64,000 bases of DNA from positions 310,001 to 374,000 of the forward strand of contig JAWPGT010000023.1 in the NCBI GenBank assembly GCA_034638255.1, read 5' to 3'. The notes under the pieces are model-generated. The model was not told the origin of the DNA and did no database searches. It worked only from the letters and a program-made list of their open reading frames with translations. Position numbers and translations under genes: made by a program. Positions 34,904-47,699 of this stretch are shown in pieces; the stretch's first letter is position 1; each line of letters starts with the position of its first letter. The DNA is from Coprinus comatus (lineage: Eukaryota; Basidiomycota; Agaricomycetes; Agaricales; Agaricaceae).

Positions 34904-36563
34904 ATGTCCCACTTCTCGGAAGTAACGCGGCCAACGATGCGCCGTAAATCCTCTGCACAAAACCTCCTTTCTTCTTTCAAATCCACAACTCCTCAATCCA
35001 CAACTCCTACACCTGCTGTACCTACACCTTCAATTATAGGTACCAGCACTGGTACCATTCCATCTGTTAATGGAATGTCGCTGGGTTTGGCCTCTGTCGC
35101 GGCACATATGGCTACAAATTCAGTTATGAGAGGGGATAGTGGTGATACACAGTCGGCTTATACGGATATTAATTATTCGGGAAACGCGAATTCCATGGCG
35201 GGTGTTTCAAGTCCACCATTGGGATCGAGTACTTCGGTGGAATCTTTGAGGGAGTTGGTACAGAAGAGACTGGTGACGCTAACTTATGTTAGGAACGTTC
35301 ATGAGGGGTACGTTTCATTCGTGAACCTTATTTGTTTTTTCTTTTCTTTCTTGTTGGGATATATGGAGGATTTATAACAACAACAACTCTCTCTCTCTCT
35401 CTCGTTAGACGGAGCTATTGGTTCCATACGTTACTTATTACTCGTGGAGAGCTGGAGAAGGTGTTTAACAACCATGATATGAAGAAGCGGTACGTGTCTT
35501 TTGCTTGAGGCGTTGTGGGTTTATTAATGGCTATTTCTTCTCATTAGAACAGCTCGGTTTGCAACACTTGGACTATCGCTGTCGACATTATTGGATATCA
35601 ATAATCCACAGGATCTGCTGCGGACTCTGCTGAATATTGTGACAGAATATGATCAGGCGAAAGAGGATGGCGATAAACCCAAGATGGTGAGCCGCTTCAA
35701 ATTCCTTTAATTGCTGTTCATGTTTATGGTGTGTTCGCTCTGCTATTGTAGAGAATATTTAAAAAGAATGCTAAACGTCTAGCGGGAGGAGGGTTAGCAG
35801 ATTACTCAAGTACCGAGTCGGCGGATGCATCGTGTCTGATGAACCCTTCCATGGTTAGTCCCTACCTGTGATTCTATTTAACCCTACATTGGTAAAACGA
35901 CTTCTATTTAGCCATTTCAACTGGACTATCACGAAACGGTTCTTTCACTTCTTGACGTGGTCTCGGAAGTGTACAATAAATTATCAAAAGTTCTCGGTCC
36001 CTCTTCCCTTCCGCATTCATATCATTCATTAGGCCCCATAGCCTCCATCACACCTTATCCTGGCGTATCATACCTGTTTGCTTCGGAGGCTAACAACCAC
36101 AGCCATCAATACCCTAGCACCGGGGTGAACAACGTGTCTTCACAACAATTCCCAAAGTCTTCATCAAACCCGAACCTACAGCTTCCCGGTGTGGGAGGAT
36201 CATCGAGCACATTGCCAGGGAGCTGGAATTCAGGTGACTATGATGCTGGGAATTCATTGTGGAGTATTGCAAATGCGAGTAGTATGGGAACAGGGCTGGG
36301 GCCTGGAGGGTTTAGCGGACCGACGAACAATTGGTCGCTTGTGCAGAGCGAGATGATATTGAAGATTGACAGTAAACTAAAGGTTGGTGAACTATCTGAT
36401 TTGTTGGGTATTGCTGATGATAGAATAGAAAATCACGAATGCGCTGCTGAAGGACCTTGACACATTTGCGCGGAATGGGATTCGCGACGAAATTGCGTCT
36501 CTGGACCCACTGCTGCGGAACCTAGCAGTGTCTGAGGAGAGGACGTATGATTTTGAGGGGTGA
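34904..36563 (+). CDS. Conserved basidiomycete protein of unknown function
   Basis: Not assigned to a named family. The N-terminal 100 residues are Ser/Thr/Pro-rich and disordered (SSFKSTTPQSTTPTPAVPTP). A helical domain follows: SVESLRELVQKRLVTLTYVR, RSYWFHTLLITRGELEKVFN, TARFATLGLSLSTLLDINNP and FQLDYHETVLSLLDVVSEVY. A Gly/Ser/Asn-rich linker leads to a C-terminal helix pair, VQSEMILKIDSKLK then KITNALLKDLDTFARNGIRD. Introns are removed at five or six places; the last uses the acceptor AATAG to join KLK to KITNALL. No signal peptide or membrane helix. The stop at 36561-36563 is only 132 bp before the next start. Confidence 0.7.
35387..35403 (+). repeat. (CT)n microsatellite forming an intron polypyrimidine tract
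   Basis: About eight CT units directly before the CGTTAG acceptor of the first intron of the unknown gene at 34904. The repeat supplies the polypyrimidine tract. Confidence 0.7.
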
Positions 36564-36695
36564 TTATAATACGGTCGTCTATTGTATAGTATATTATAAT
36601 GTGGTAATGGAGGATACCCTAGAATGGATTTGATCCGTCTGCGCTCTTTTGTTGTGCGAACTTTGTTGCGAAAAACTGTGCAGCTTCCCGGAACG

Positions 36696-39181
36696 ATGCA
36701 GACGGCGTCCACGCCCTACCTGCCTCCTCCACAGCACTTCTACCACAACCTCTACCACATACAGCCCATTGGTGTGTACCACCCCCTGCTCACCCCACAG
36801 CACGCTCATCCCCCACAGGCCCTCAGGACCATGATCTCAAACGCCAGTATCTCGCTCTCCTCCCTCCCCAGCAGATCATCGAAATATGCCTTACCTTCGA
36901 CGTCCACGTTCCACCCTATGTCAAGGGCACAATATGGCCCCCAGACATAGCAGCAGCAATCGCAGCCCTCCGCAAATCAACACCCAGCCAAGACACAGCT
37001 GCATCTGCACAAAAAGAGCCCGATAAACCCGATGAACCTGTCATGGACTCGCTGCATAAGCCTCCAGAGCCTAGCCCAGTCACAGAGCCACCAAGAGAGA
37101 CGCCGACGACAGAGCCACAGTCCTCGGAAAATCAGCCTGAAAATACTCAAAATATTCCATCAACATCAACACAAACACAAACGCCTACGCCCTCAGAAAC
37201 TCCAGTTCCTCCTCCAGTTCCTCCTCCAGCTCATTCACCCCCACAACAGCCTCAGTATCCACACCAGCCCTATGGTTATCTCCCACATACTCCAGCAGCC
37301 TACCCCCATGCTCCCTACTACCCACCACCCCCAGGATATCCTTCCTATCCCCCCTCATCATACCCACACTATCCTCCTGTTCCCAATGGCTACCATGCAC
37401 CTCCTCCACCGCACCCTGGATATCCTCCGCCTCCGAATCCAATGTACCCGACACCCCATGTACCACAACCACCAACAATGCAAGATCAGAATTCGGACGA
37501 TCTGCCTAGTTACGAGGAGATGATTGTTGAGGCTTTGCAGGAGTCGACAGATCCTGAAGGGTGTGCTCCGAAAGATCTTTTTGCATGGATGGCAGCCAGG
37601 TATCCCCTACAGTCAAATTTTCGTCCATCGGCAAGTCAAGCATTACAGAAAGCATTCAAGCGAGGGAGGTTTGAAAAGAGCAGTAATGGAAAATACCGTC
37701 TTAGTGCCACATGGGAAGGTGGAAATGTGCGCATATATTCACTTTATCTAATCGCTTTTTTTTCTGATAATTTATGTATGTAGACTTCACGGCGGACGAC
37801 GAGACGACCACAGACGCAGTCTCAATCACAGTCAAATTCCATGACAGTGCCGACTTCTGCATCACCGTTTACTCATACCCCCCTTGTACATCACCAACAT
37901 CACCCTACACCACAAAATCCTCACCCCCAACATTACCCTGGTCAACCATATCCTTATCCCTACGGTAATCCTGTTCCTGGTTATCCAGGATATCCGCCAC
38001 AACCCCAACAACCTCAGCCCACAAACCAACCTTTACCTTCTTCACAACCACAAAACCCGTCAGATGCTTCCAAGAATGGTTCAACAGACAAATCAACTGC
38101 GGAATCAGATGTGGATAAAGACGCGTATGAAGCAGCTCAAAATATCCTCAAAGCAATCAACTTTGGGGATCTCTTCCAGATGGCACAAGATAATGATAAT
38201 GGGAAGAAAACTGATGATGTATCTATGGATCAGCTCACTTCATTGCTTGTACAAGCACAGTCAGGATTACTTTCAAATAATGTTCAAATGAATAATAATA
38301 ATCCTGCAGTTGCGATGGCTCAACAACAACCTGTAATTCCTATGCAATCGATGTCTGGGCCAACGTTTGCTCCGCCACAAATGGGTGGTCCTGCTAGTAT
38401 GCGCGCTGAACTTCAAGCACAACTTGCTCTTTTGGCTGCGCAACTGGCAGATTTAGGACAGGAGAATGGACAATCGATTTTACCTGTTGAACATTCTGAA
38501 ACTCAAACGGGGTCACAAGAACAACAGCAGCCTCAATTTGAACCACCGCCGATGGATGCACTATTGCCGCCACCTCCTGAAGCTCAAGCTCAAGGATCAA
38601 CACCACAATTGGCACTACATCCACTACCTCCTGTTATCACACAATCAAAACTACAACCACAACCTCAACCTCAACCTGAAATTCAATCACACACTCCACA
38701 ACCCCACCAACCTCAGCCCCAATTGCAATCACAACAGCTACCACTAACATATCAATATGAGGACATACCAATTGATCCAGCTTTACAGTTCGCTGGTACG
38801 TTAGCTGAGATGATACCTAGTTCTATTCCAGCACCACAACCACTACCATCAACAACAACGGATTCAGCTGTTGCTATTTCACGGGAAACGAGGATGGTGC
38901 CTTCTAACGGCGTTGAAACTGAAGTTTCTAGTTCGAATACGACTACGACCGAAAATGCGAATGCGTCGCTCACACCACCACCCGTATCTGTTGCTCCTGA
39001 ACTCCCAGGACCAGATTCTTCACTTCCTATTGCTGAGTCTCAACCTCAACTGCAACCGCAACCTCAACCTCAGTCCGACCTTACGGCACCTGTAGTTGAA
39101 CATATCCCTCCACATGAACCTTCATTCGAAGATGCGGAAGATGATAGTGATGACGACGATGATATGGAAGAGATTGCTTGA
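36696..39181 (+). CDS. Pro/Gln-rich protein with an H15 (linker-histone-like) domain
   Basis: Spliced by eye: ATG 36696, a 47-nt intron (36772-36818), a 57-nt intron (37727-37783) and TGA at 39179-39181, giving 793 residues in one frame. The start MQTASTPYLPPPQHFYHNLY joins to GPQDHDLKRQYLALLPPQQI and IEICLTFDVHVPPYVKGTIW. Then comes a YP-rich stretch (GYPSYPPSSYPHYPPVPNGY). The winged-helix H15 domain is LPSYEEMIVEALQESTDPEG, DLFAWMAARYPLQSNFRPSA, QALQKAFKRGRFEKSSNGKY. It is followed by a basic TSRRTTRRPQTQSQSQSNS, over 400 residues of P/Q-rich sequence with PQPQPQP runs, and an acidic tail EDAEDDSDDDDDMEEIA. Probably a chromatin or transcription regulator; the domain is like that of histone H1, but the protein is no ordinary H1. 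Confidence 0.8.
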
Positions 39182-39801
39182 TATTTTAATTGTAGAAGCC
39201 CGTTTGGAGCCTACTTACTTGGATGCTCTCTGCTACCTGGGGTGTTTATGACCACTGTTTTTTTGTGTGCGTATGTGTGTTTTTATATTCAAATTACGTT
39301 GTTGTTATTGTGCTTTACATTTTGTATTATTCTTTTTTTTTCCAGCTTTATCTTTATTTGATTGGGATGGTGTTATGGTTTTTTTTTGTTGAGATTTTTT
39401 GTGTGAATTGTGTTAAATTGTTCTTTTTTTTCTCTTCTTTTTGATATAAGCGGCGAACCTTGGATAGGTTCGAATTTGGAAATGGGGATGATAGCAATGT
39501 CCTCTTGTTGTTAGATGGAAATGCTGCAATATATTTAAATATATTTTGGAACCTATTTTCAATTTATTACATGGGAAATCTGGGAACCAAATCGATATCG
39601 GTAGTTCAACGTCGAACGAAGTTGAAATTCTGAAACTTGGAGTAAAAAAAACGCCATATTATTGTTATTGAAGGCGACTCCATTATTAGAAGCTTGAAAC
39701 TTGAAAGCTCAATAAGATTTGATGAAGAGAAACGTTTATTCATACTACATAGTTTCGGACAGGTTGAGATCGTATACTAGCCGCTTCCTTTACAGCTAAA
39801 T
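39182..39801. other. U-rich 3' region, no gene
   Basis: Convergent 3' ends of the H15-protein gene and GH10 copy 1. T-rich tracts at 39330-39440; nothing coding seen. Confidence 0.5.
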
Positions 39802-40669
39802 TCAAGCGAGAGCATCAAGGACAGCATAATAAGCAGGTCTGGGTTTACAGTTTGAATCAAACAAGAGATTGGTAGCCCCACGTATGGGCTGTTAAAAAAA
39901 AAAAGAGAGAGGCATTAATAAATGACTTTTCGGACTCGAAGAGAACTAGCAACTTATCCACTCACATCATCACAAGCTGAAGAACTAATAATCGAAACAC
40001 ATTTCTTAACACTCAAACAAGCTTTAACAACCGCCACATAATCATCAGCACCAGCACCAGCAATACTCAATTCCGTAATAGCAACTTCTGTAATTCCAGT
40101 AGCTGTTGAAAGGAATTCCAAAGCGTCATAAACTCCTTTTGTACCTCCTGAAGGTAAGTATCCTTCAGTTCCTATTCCATCAATTAAAACTCTTTGTGTA
40201 GTTGAGATACCGGAATTGAGACGAGAAACCAGGGAAACTAGAGCTTTGGCTTTGGAGTTTATAGTGTCTAGACCATAATCTGTGATATAGAGTTTGGCGG
40301 ATGGATCGGCTTGACGTGCAGCTGTGAATGCTATCTTTATGAATGACTGTTGGATGTGAAAAAGGAAAAAAAAAATTATACACAATGGTGTGTTTTTGAG
40401 AGATTGGCATGGTTGAGTTAGAGAGTTGTCAAAATAGTGTTTGTAGTACTAATACTTACCTCCCCAAGTAGTTTATAAAAGATACTGTTGCGGAAGGAAC
40501 CGTCTTCATTGAAAATTTCACTGTGAGATAAAGTTATTATATGTTAGATGTATATACTTGGGCGAATTGAAAAGGAGTACCCGTACGTACTGTACGACAT
40601 CCCACTGTTATAATTGTATGATTTGAGCTACTAAGTACCAAGCGTTGAAGTTTTTTTTGGAGTACTCAC

Positions 40670-40671
40670 GG
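40670..40671 (-). other. 2-nt micro-exon, GH10 copy 1
   Basis: Minus strand ...ATGCAG|CC|GTGAGT.... The upstream exon ends with one base (T) of a codon and the downstream exon starts TGG GAT. Only two bases between them keep frame, giving TCC (Ser) before WDVV. Flanking introns are 66 nt (40672-40737) and 65 nt (40605-40669). Confidence 0.68.
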
Positions 40672-41165
40672 CTGCATTGAAATTTTATGTAGGTTAGAAT
40701 TAGAATACGAATGTGCACTTATGGGGGTAGTACTTACATTGAACCATTCCTGCATACCGAGTTGCGATAGTCCCAATATGTTTTTGAATGACGGCGGTCT
40801 ATTAATCCCCAGACACAATCATATTCAGGACGAGATAAAACCTCAATGAAACAGACAAATTGAATATTATAACTTACCAAGGTACTTTTATCAGTTATAG
40901 CTTGTACCCAAGATGGAAGTTGTGAATGCCAAACTATAAATCCCCAATGAGACTCAGAGAAAGTTTTTAGAGTGACGTTACTAATAAAATAAACATACCA
41001 AAGGTATGTCCTCGAATGAGTTTACCATTAGAAGTTGCCCATTTGACTAAACTGTCGGATCCTGTGAAGACAAATTCACCATTCCTGGCTAAGTTATTCA
41101 ACAAGAAAAAGTGGTATCGAACATAAGTAAATGCTGATCATCCATGGGATTGGGATTGGACTTAC

Positions 41166-41181
41166 GTTGAATGGCATCCCA
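41166..41181 (-). other. 16-nt micro-exon, GH10 copy 1
   Basis: Encodes WDAIQ plus one base, between CTAG acceptor and GTAAGT donor. Same place and length in copy 2. Confidence 0.72.
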
Positions 41182-41243
41182 CTAGCACATATTTAGGATT
41201 ACTTCAATTATGACAGTAAGTGAGTGAAGAACCATTTCTTTAC

Positions 41244-41258
41244 CTTCATGGAATTTTC
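41244..41258 (-). other. 15-nt micro-exon, GH10 copy 1
   Basis: Encodes exactly ENSMK between an AATAG acceptor and a GTAAAG donor. Same place and length in copy 2. Confidence 0.72.
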
Positions 41259-41808
41259 CTATTTAAAAAATGGAAGGTGTTGTTCAGGGTTTGAACGCGA
41301 GAGATGAAAGAGTTTTTCTTACAGGATAAACAGCACCAAATTCTGTCCTGATGACACCAGGAATCGCTATATGACAATAACATTATTCAATCATATAACT
41401 ACCTTAATGAACTCAAAGAACACAATGTCTTACCAACCGGACTCAAAATGTCAACTTCTGTACCAGCCCCCTGATATAATGTAGTAGATACATGTATAAG
41501 AATCATTTTCCCTTAAACTTGAAGCTGAGAGGGTAAACTCCCAGAACTGTTTTCCTTTGGCCACGAATCTAGCATTAAGGGAATCTAGATCTACTTGCCT
41601 AGATTCTATAATTGCTGTAGGTGTGGAAACAGCCAATAAAGGAGCCAAAACGATAAATGCAGTCAAAGCAGTGAACTTGGACATGTTTTGTAACTTTTAA
41701 AGGTTCTTTGAAGTCGGTTGCTTGCCAAATCGCAGTCTGTTTTACACGTCTTTAAAGCAATTCAGCCCCCCAGGTAATTATTCCGTTAATTTGAATATAT
41801 GGCATTTT

Positions 41809-41955
41809 TTGACACATTAATCCGTCGAAGGATCTTTCAAATTGAATAGTCGAATCACATGGCTACCCCACTGAAATTGAAATGACTAAAAAAGAGGGGG
41901 GAAGAAGTCAATGAGTTTAATACTGTAATAAGCGGTTTAACTTCGCATTAATAAG
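41809..41955. repeat. Diverged direct repeat, unit A, upstream of GH10 copy 1
   Basis: Shares ordered blocks with 42262-42400: ATTAATCCGTC, TTGAATAGTCGAA, ATATGGCTAC or CACATGGCTAC, GAAGAAGTC or AAAGAAGTC, and TAACTTCGCATT. Spacing is similar, so it is one event rather than chance words. Confidence 0.6.
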
Positions 41956-42261
41956 TGGAGCATGATCAGACACTGAAGACAAGTTGTCAATCATTAATCA
42001 TTATTCATAAGAGATACCAAGTTCATTCATCATTGTGCAACCGTATATTATATAGTCATTTATATTTTTATAGGTTCATCTCAGTACGTTGACACAAAGA
42101 ACGCTCAGGAATGTTCTGTGCATGGGTGGACAGTCAAGTATTACTGGCCTAAGTATTTCTCAACATCAATGATAGAAACACGGTTACTAGGAGGATAAAT
42201 AAACATCGCCAAAATCAAAGCAATATGTACATCGCTTGGCGAAGTCTATTGTCGATCCAGC

Positions 42262-42400
42262 ACTGACATATTAATCCGTCCAAGACCTTCGTTGAATAGT
42301 CGAACCATATGGCTACATCCCAAACAAACCTCATACTAACTAATTACTGGGAAAGAAGTCTAACAGTAAACGGTATAACTTCGCATTGATAGTAGATAGA
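42262..42400. repeat. Diverged direct repeat, unit B, upstream of GH10 copy 1
   Basis: Partner of unit A, about 450 bp away. Both units lie in the promoter side of the left GH10 gene. Confidence 0.6.
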
Positions 42401-42497
42401 TCCATCCGAGGGCCGAACCACACAAAAAATTTTATTTGTCAGTGGTATACAATATTCCATAAATACACACAGAACTGAGTTGCGGGAGGTATATGAT

Positions 42498-44283
<1,786 letters not shown>

Positions 44284-46428
44284 ATTGGGAGGGTTGAAGT
44301 TGTGTTGGGTACTGCAGTAAAAGCATTCATACCTCTTTTCCTTTTATCCTCCTCCGGTACTGCTCAAAATATCAATATGCAGGGCCTTTAAACTACGCTG
44401 CACATGCCACATGTTACAGAGTAAGCTAATTCTTCCGTTCAAGCCTACAACTCATGGTCATGAGCCTTCTAAACGGATAATACGAGAGCATAGTAATAGT
44501 TGGTTTGGATACAACGGTTGAATTTCGTACAAACTTACTCCTAGAAAGAAGTTTATATGGGGAGCTTCGTCTTCCAGACTCCACATTTCGTCATCACAAC
44601 CACTCTGTTATATGCCTGTAGTCAAGCGAGTTCTCGGCATCTTTTTCTACTTTGTGCGGCAAGTCGTCCTCTAAATCCGGTACGTGCGCAGATTGCTCTT
44701 AAGCTAAGTTTGCTTTTAAAACCATGATTGAGTTCCATTTATCCTGCCTGTATGAGTTTGAACTTTGTAATAGTAAGTGTTGTAACCCCGGAAAAGAACT
44801 AATACACTTACGGTCTTTGTTTTATCGAACTCGACAGCATGAAGGTTGTAATAGGATACTACTACGTGAAAACAAGTTCTCTAACCTTGACAAGTGGATT
44901 AAGAAAATCCGGGGTACACATGGATATGCAGAAGTTGTGGTGCTATAGTCTCCACAATTGCGGTTCGAAACAAATATAACATATCCCTAAAAATAGAAGA
45001 TGTAGGCATTCGTGTTATTTATTATTAATTTTCGGTATTGTCCGCACCCCTTACTACCCTTTTCTCCTGGGTTATTTTCTCAGATCAGAAAACAATCCTC
45101 TTGAAATACCTCCGAAGTTTCGATCAGAGGTAAGAGGTGATGGTGATATTGATCACCGGTTGTAACTTGTCGGAGAGAGATATGTACAGCATTAGAGATG
45201 ACATTAATTGATGGTGATGAGCCTGAGGCTGCGCTGAACAAGTCAACATCGAAACGGACCTGAAGCTTGAAGTGAGTGGTACATAAAGTACCACAAGATT
45301 CGGGGATTAAATATCAGTGGATTTGTTACTACATGTAGGTGAAAAAAAAGGGTCTATCATATCTGCACTGTAACTTTGTTGTCGGGGAGCGGCGTTCAAC
45401 GTTCAGACGCAGTGCCGGGGCTGTGGATGTTGTACTTCGAGAAGATGCATGCACATCATATCACACTTATGCTTTGAATATGATACATGGTTCATATTTT
45501 GAGGTTTTTGAATCATAGTGTTGTATGAATATGCTAGACGTCAAACTTCGGTGTGTGTCGGCGATTGTGATAAAATAGCAATGTTTGTGGCGTTGTTCTA
45601 GTGTTTTTGTTATTGTATTTGTACGTTCACCAGGGGTACATGAAGTGGGGCAGACATGGGCGATTCGTGAGAGAACACTTGAAAAGCTTCGTGCTAGACC
45701 CGTATGTGAGAGAGAATTTCGAGAGAACAAAAAGAAAAGTAGCCTCGAGGCCCCAGGTACCCCGACCCCGTTCAGTATTCAATCTAAATTTGTCCAAAAG
45801 CACATAACAACCAAAACAAGCTTACTTGGAGGTCCAAGTTGCACAACATGCTCATCATGAGTAACAGCAGGTAACAGCTACTCACGTCAACTCAATACTT
45901 TAGTGGCAGGGTGGCACCTGATGAACCCTCTTTTTTCGCGATAAATCGGTAACGGTCGGTAAAAGGCCTGAACTCCGGTTTAACGCGGCGAAGTTAATCC
46001 AACTTTATACTACTCGAAATTTCTAAGGGAGTACCTCATAAAGGACAAGCGCTTGCATAATGGGAACATCAGAACAAGGGATAGTGAGGGATTGGTTATT
46101 GTACTCGAGTGGGTGTTTCTTTATGGCGGTGAATCCAGAGTGATCCCCATTAGGCTAAGAATGTTACTACCCGACGACCCCTGATCGGTTCAAAGTATTC
46201 AAATAAGGAAGTCGTTGTATTTCCACGTGGCTAGCCCGTGGCATTGTGCCGTTTTCCGTAATCCGTAACAAGTACTTATAACAAAGCTCCCGCGACCATA
46301 CCAACTGGTCGACTTTTCCGCCCTCCCCCCCTCCCTTTTACATTTTAAATCCTCGATTGTTTCACGAAAGACCTCCTTGACTCTTCTTTTACTTTCATTT
46401 TTTGAATTCGGCACTCATATACTTAATA
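44284..46428. other. 2.1-kb intergenic region, no gene supported
   Basis: Promoter of GH10 copy 2 at the left and of the unknown gene at the right. Open frames of 60-90 codons near 44724 and 45585-45860 have no recognisable content, no signal peptide and no splice-linked partners. No terminal inverted repeats of a transposon seen by eye. Confidence 0.45.
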
Positions 46429-47253
46429 ATGTTTCGTCTATTAACTGTATGTGGAGATGATCATTCATCGTTCAACCTAGAAAAAGAAATCTAACACAAT
46501 TTTTAGGATTCATTCAATGAGAAAGCCACACTTCTTGTCAGTCCCAAATTTTTATACATTCGGCCAACGGTTTATTGATAATAGGTGGGTTTTAGATTGA
46601 GTCGCCTCAACAAACATCAGGGATTCATAAAGTCAAATACCACGCGGACGAAGATTGGGATTTTCAATTACACGTGGAACGAACACCAATTGATTTGACC
46701 CTGAATTTACCACACTACCGAGCAGTTTACCAACCTGTTGATCATAAAATGAGTATGTCAATAAGTAATAGATCTGGTCCTACCAAACTTAAACTCGTAC
46801 GTTCAAAGTTACCCTCTTGATTCATTACTTCTTGGTGACCGACTGACTTTTTTTTTTTTTTACAGTGTCGAAATACCCAACTTCTATCACGGTTTTATCT
46901 TGACGTTTATTCGGAAACGTCTGATATAACAATATGGATTCCATCAGATTTCAAAGGTCGAATATCACATACTGGAAAAGCAGTTTTCTCTGCTGGTTTT
47001 GTGAATAGAATTATGCGTAATGCTCGTATAAATGAGCCAATCATTCAAAGAAGATCTTCCTAATGAAGACGAGATTGTTGTTCATACAAAAGGACGAATT
47101 ACGTTTCGTATGTGGGATCTTCGTACTCGTGCACCAGAAAGTGCAACAAGGGAATCATTAAAGCGCCTTTTTGGTTGCAATAGAAGAGTACCAGAGTTTA
47201 TTGATTGGGATTTCTTACTTGAAGATGACGACGAAGAAGATATATATGAGTGA
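46429..47253 (+). pseudogene. Unknown fungal protein, apparent frameshift near 47035
   Basis: No named family. A workable splice model from the ATG at 46429 is MFRLLT, then DSFNEKATLL, then IESPQQTSGIHKVKYHADED, WDFQLHVERTPIDLTL and, after an intron with GTACGT donor and CTGAC branch, CRNTQLLSRFYLDVYSETSD and ITIWIPSDFKGRISH. The frame reads AGFVNRIMRNARINE and stops at 47061, but clearly coding sequence (EDEIVVHTKGRITFRMWDLR, ESLKRLFGCNRRVPEFIDWD) continues in the next frame to a TGA at 47251-47253. No intron explains the change, so one base seems lost or gained near 47035. The end is acidic (DDDEEDIYE). Could be a pseudogene or an assembly error. Confidence 0.55.
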
Positions 47254-47699
47254 ATCATTCTTCGTTCTCATTTTCATTTTCATTTTTCACGTTCGCATTT
47301 GGTTTCGGTTTTCGTTCGTCCTGCATTCATATACCATTCTCTTTCCGGCATGACATTCATTCTTTCCCCTCATTTTGATAGCTTTCGTTTGCATAAGACC
47401 ATTTTTCTATCATTTAGCGTTCTCTTCATGACGTATTTACTTTCCCACTGTAGCACTATACTAGCCTTTGGCTCTCTGTATTTATCCTTTGGTATGTTTC
47501 GTTCGTTTTCGTTTTGCTCGGATTATAGGACTATCACATCAGTAGACATCTACTATATCTCGCTGGATATTAAAGACAATTTTATTTTAGACGATTTTAA
47601 GAGCGGATGAAATACTTTCGCCAATAAAATATATGATACCTACAAATTATTATGCTACATACATAGGGATTGCGAGATATATGTTCGCCTTCGTTCTAT
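47254..47699. other. Convergent 3' region, no gene
   Basis: T-rich stretch between the unknown gene and CIA2; short frames only. Confidence 0.45.

Larger units (their letters stand above)
39802..41684 (-). pseudogene. GH10 endo-1,4-beta-xylanase (copy 1), probably decaying
   Basis: A secreted GH10 by origin: signal MSKFTALTAFIVLAPLLAVS, then ENSMK, WDAIQ, IRGHTFVWHSQLPSWVQ, WDVV(H)E, YITDYGLD and EVAITELSIAG with the nucleophile Glu retained, ending in NLLFDSNCKPRPAYYAVLDA. Three departures from the family: the Asn that always precedes the acid/base Glu is His (WDVVHE); the TVWGVSD block is replaced by IISSSACDD, losing the active-site Trp-Gly; and the first intron has no GT donor where copy 2 has one (the exon ends KGKQFW followed by GAGTTT). 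Exon structure is the same as copy 2, including 15-, 16- and 2-nt exons. It may be a pseudogene or a non-catalytic paralogue. Confidence 0.68.

Noticed and set aside
39440..39490. GGTTCGAAT-like tRNA T-arm
   Set aside because: No matching acceptor stem, anticodon arm or D-arm around it.
40590..40740. Nested twin-intron (stwintron) explanation for the AG-CC-GT site
   Set aside because: A twin intron would leave no bases between the outer exons, but the frame and the GH10 consensus require exactly two.
45585..45860. Overlapping 68- and 91-codon frames
   Set aside because: No recognisable content, no splice-linked exons and no start context; likely chance.
46575..46600. Impossible 26-nt intron in the unknown gene
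   Set aside because: An earlier donor (GTCAGT) gives a normal 59-nt intron in the same phase.
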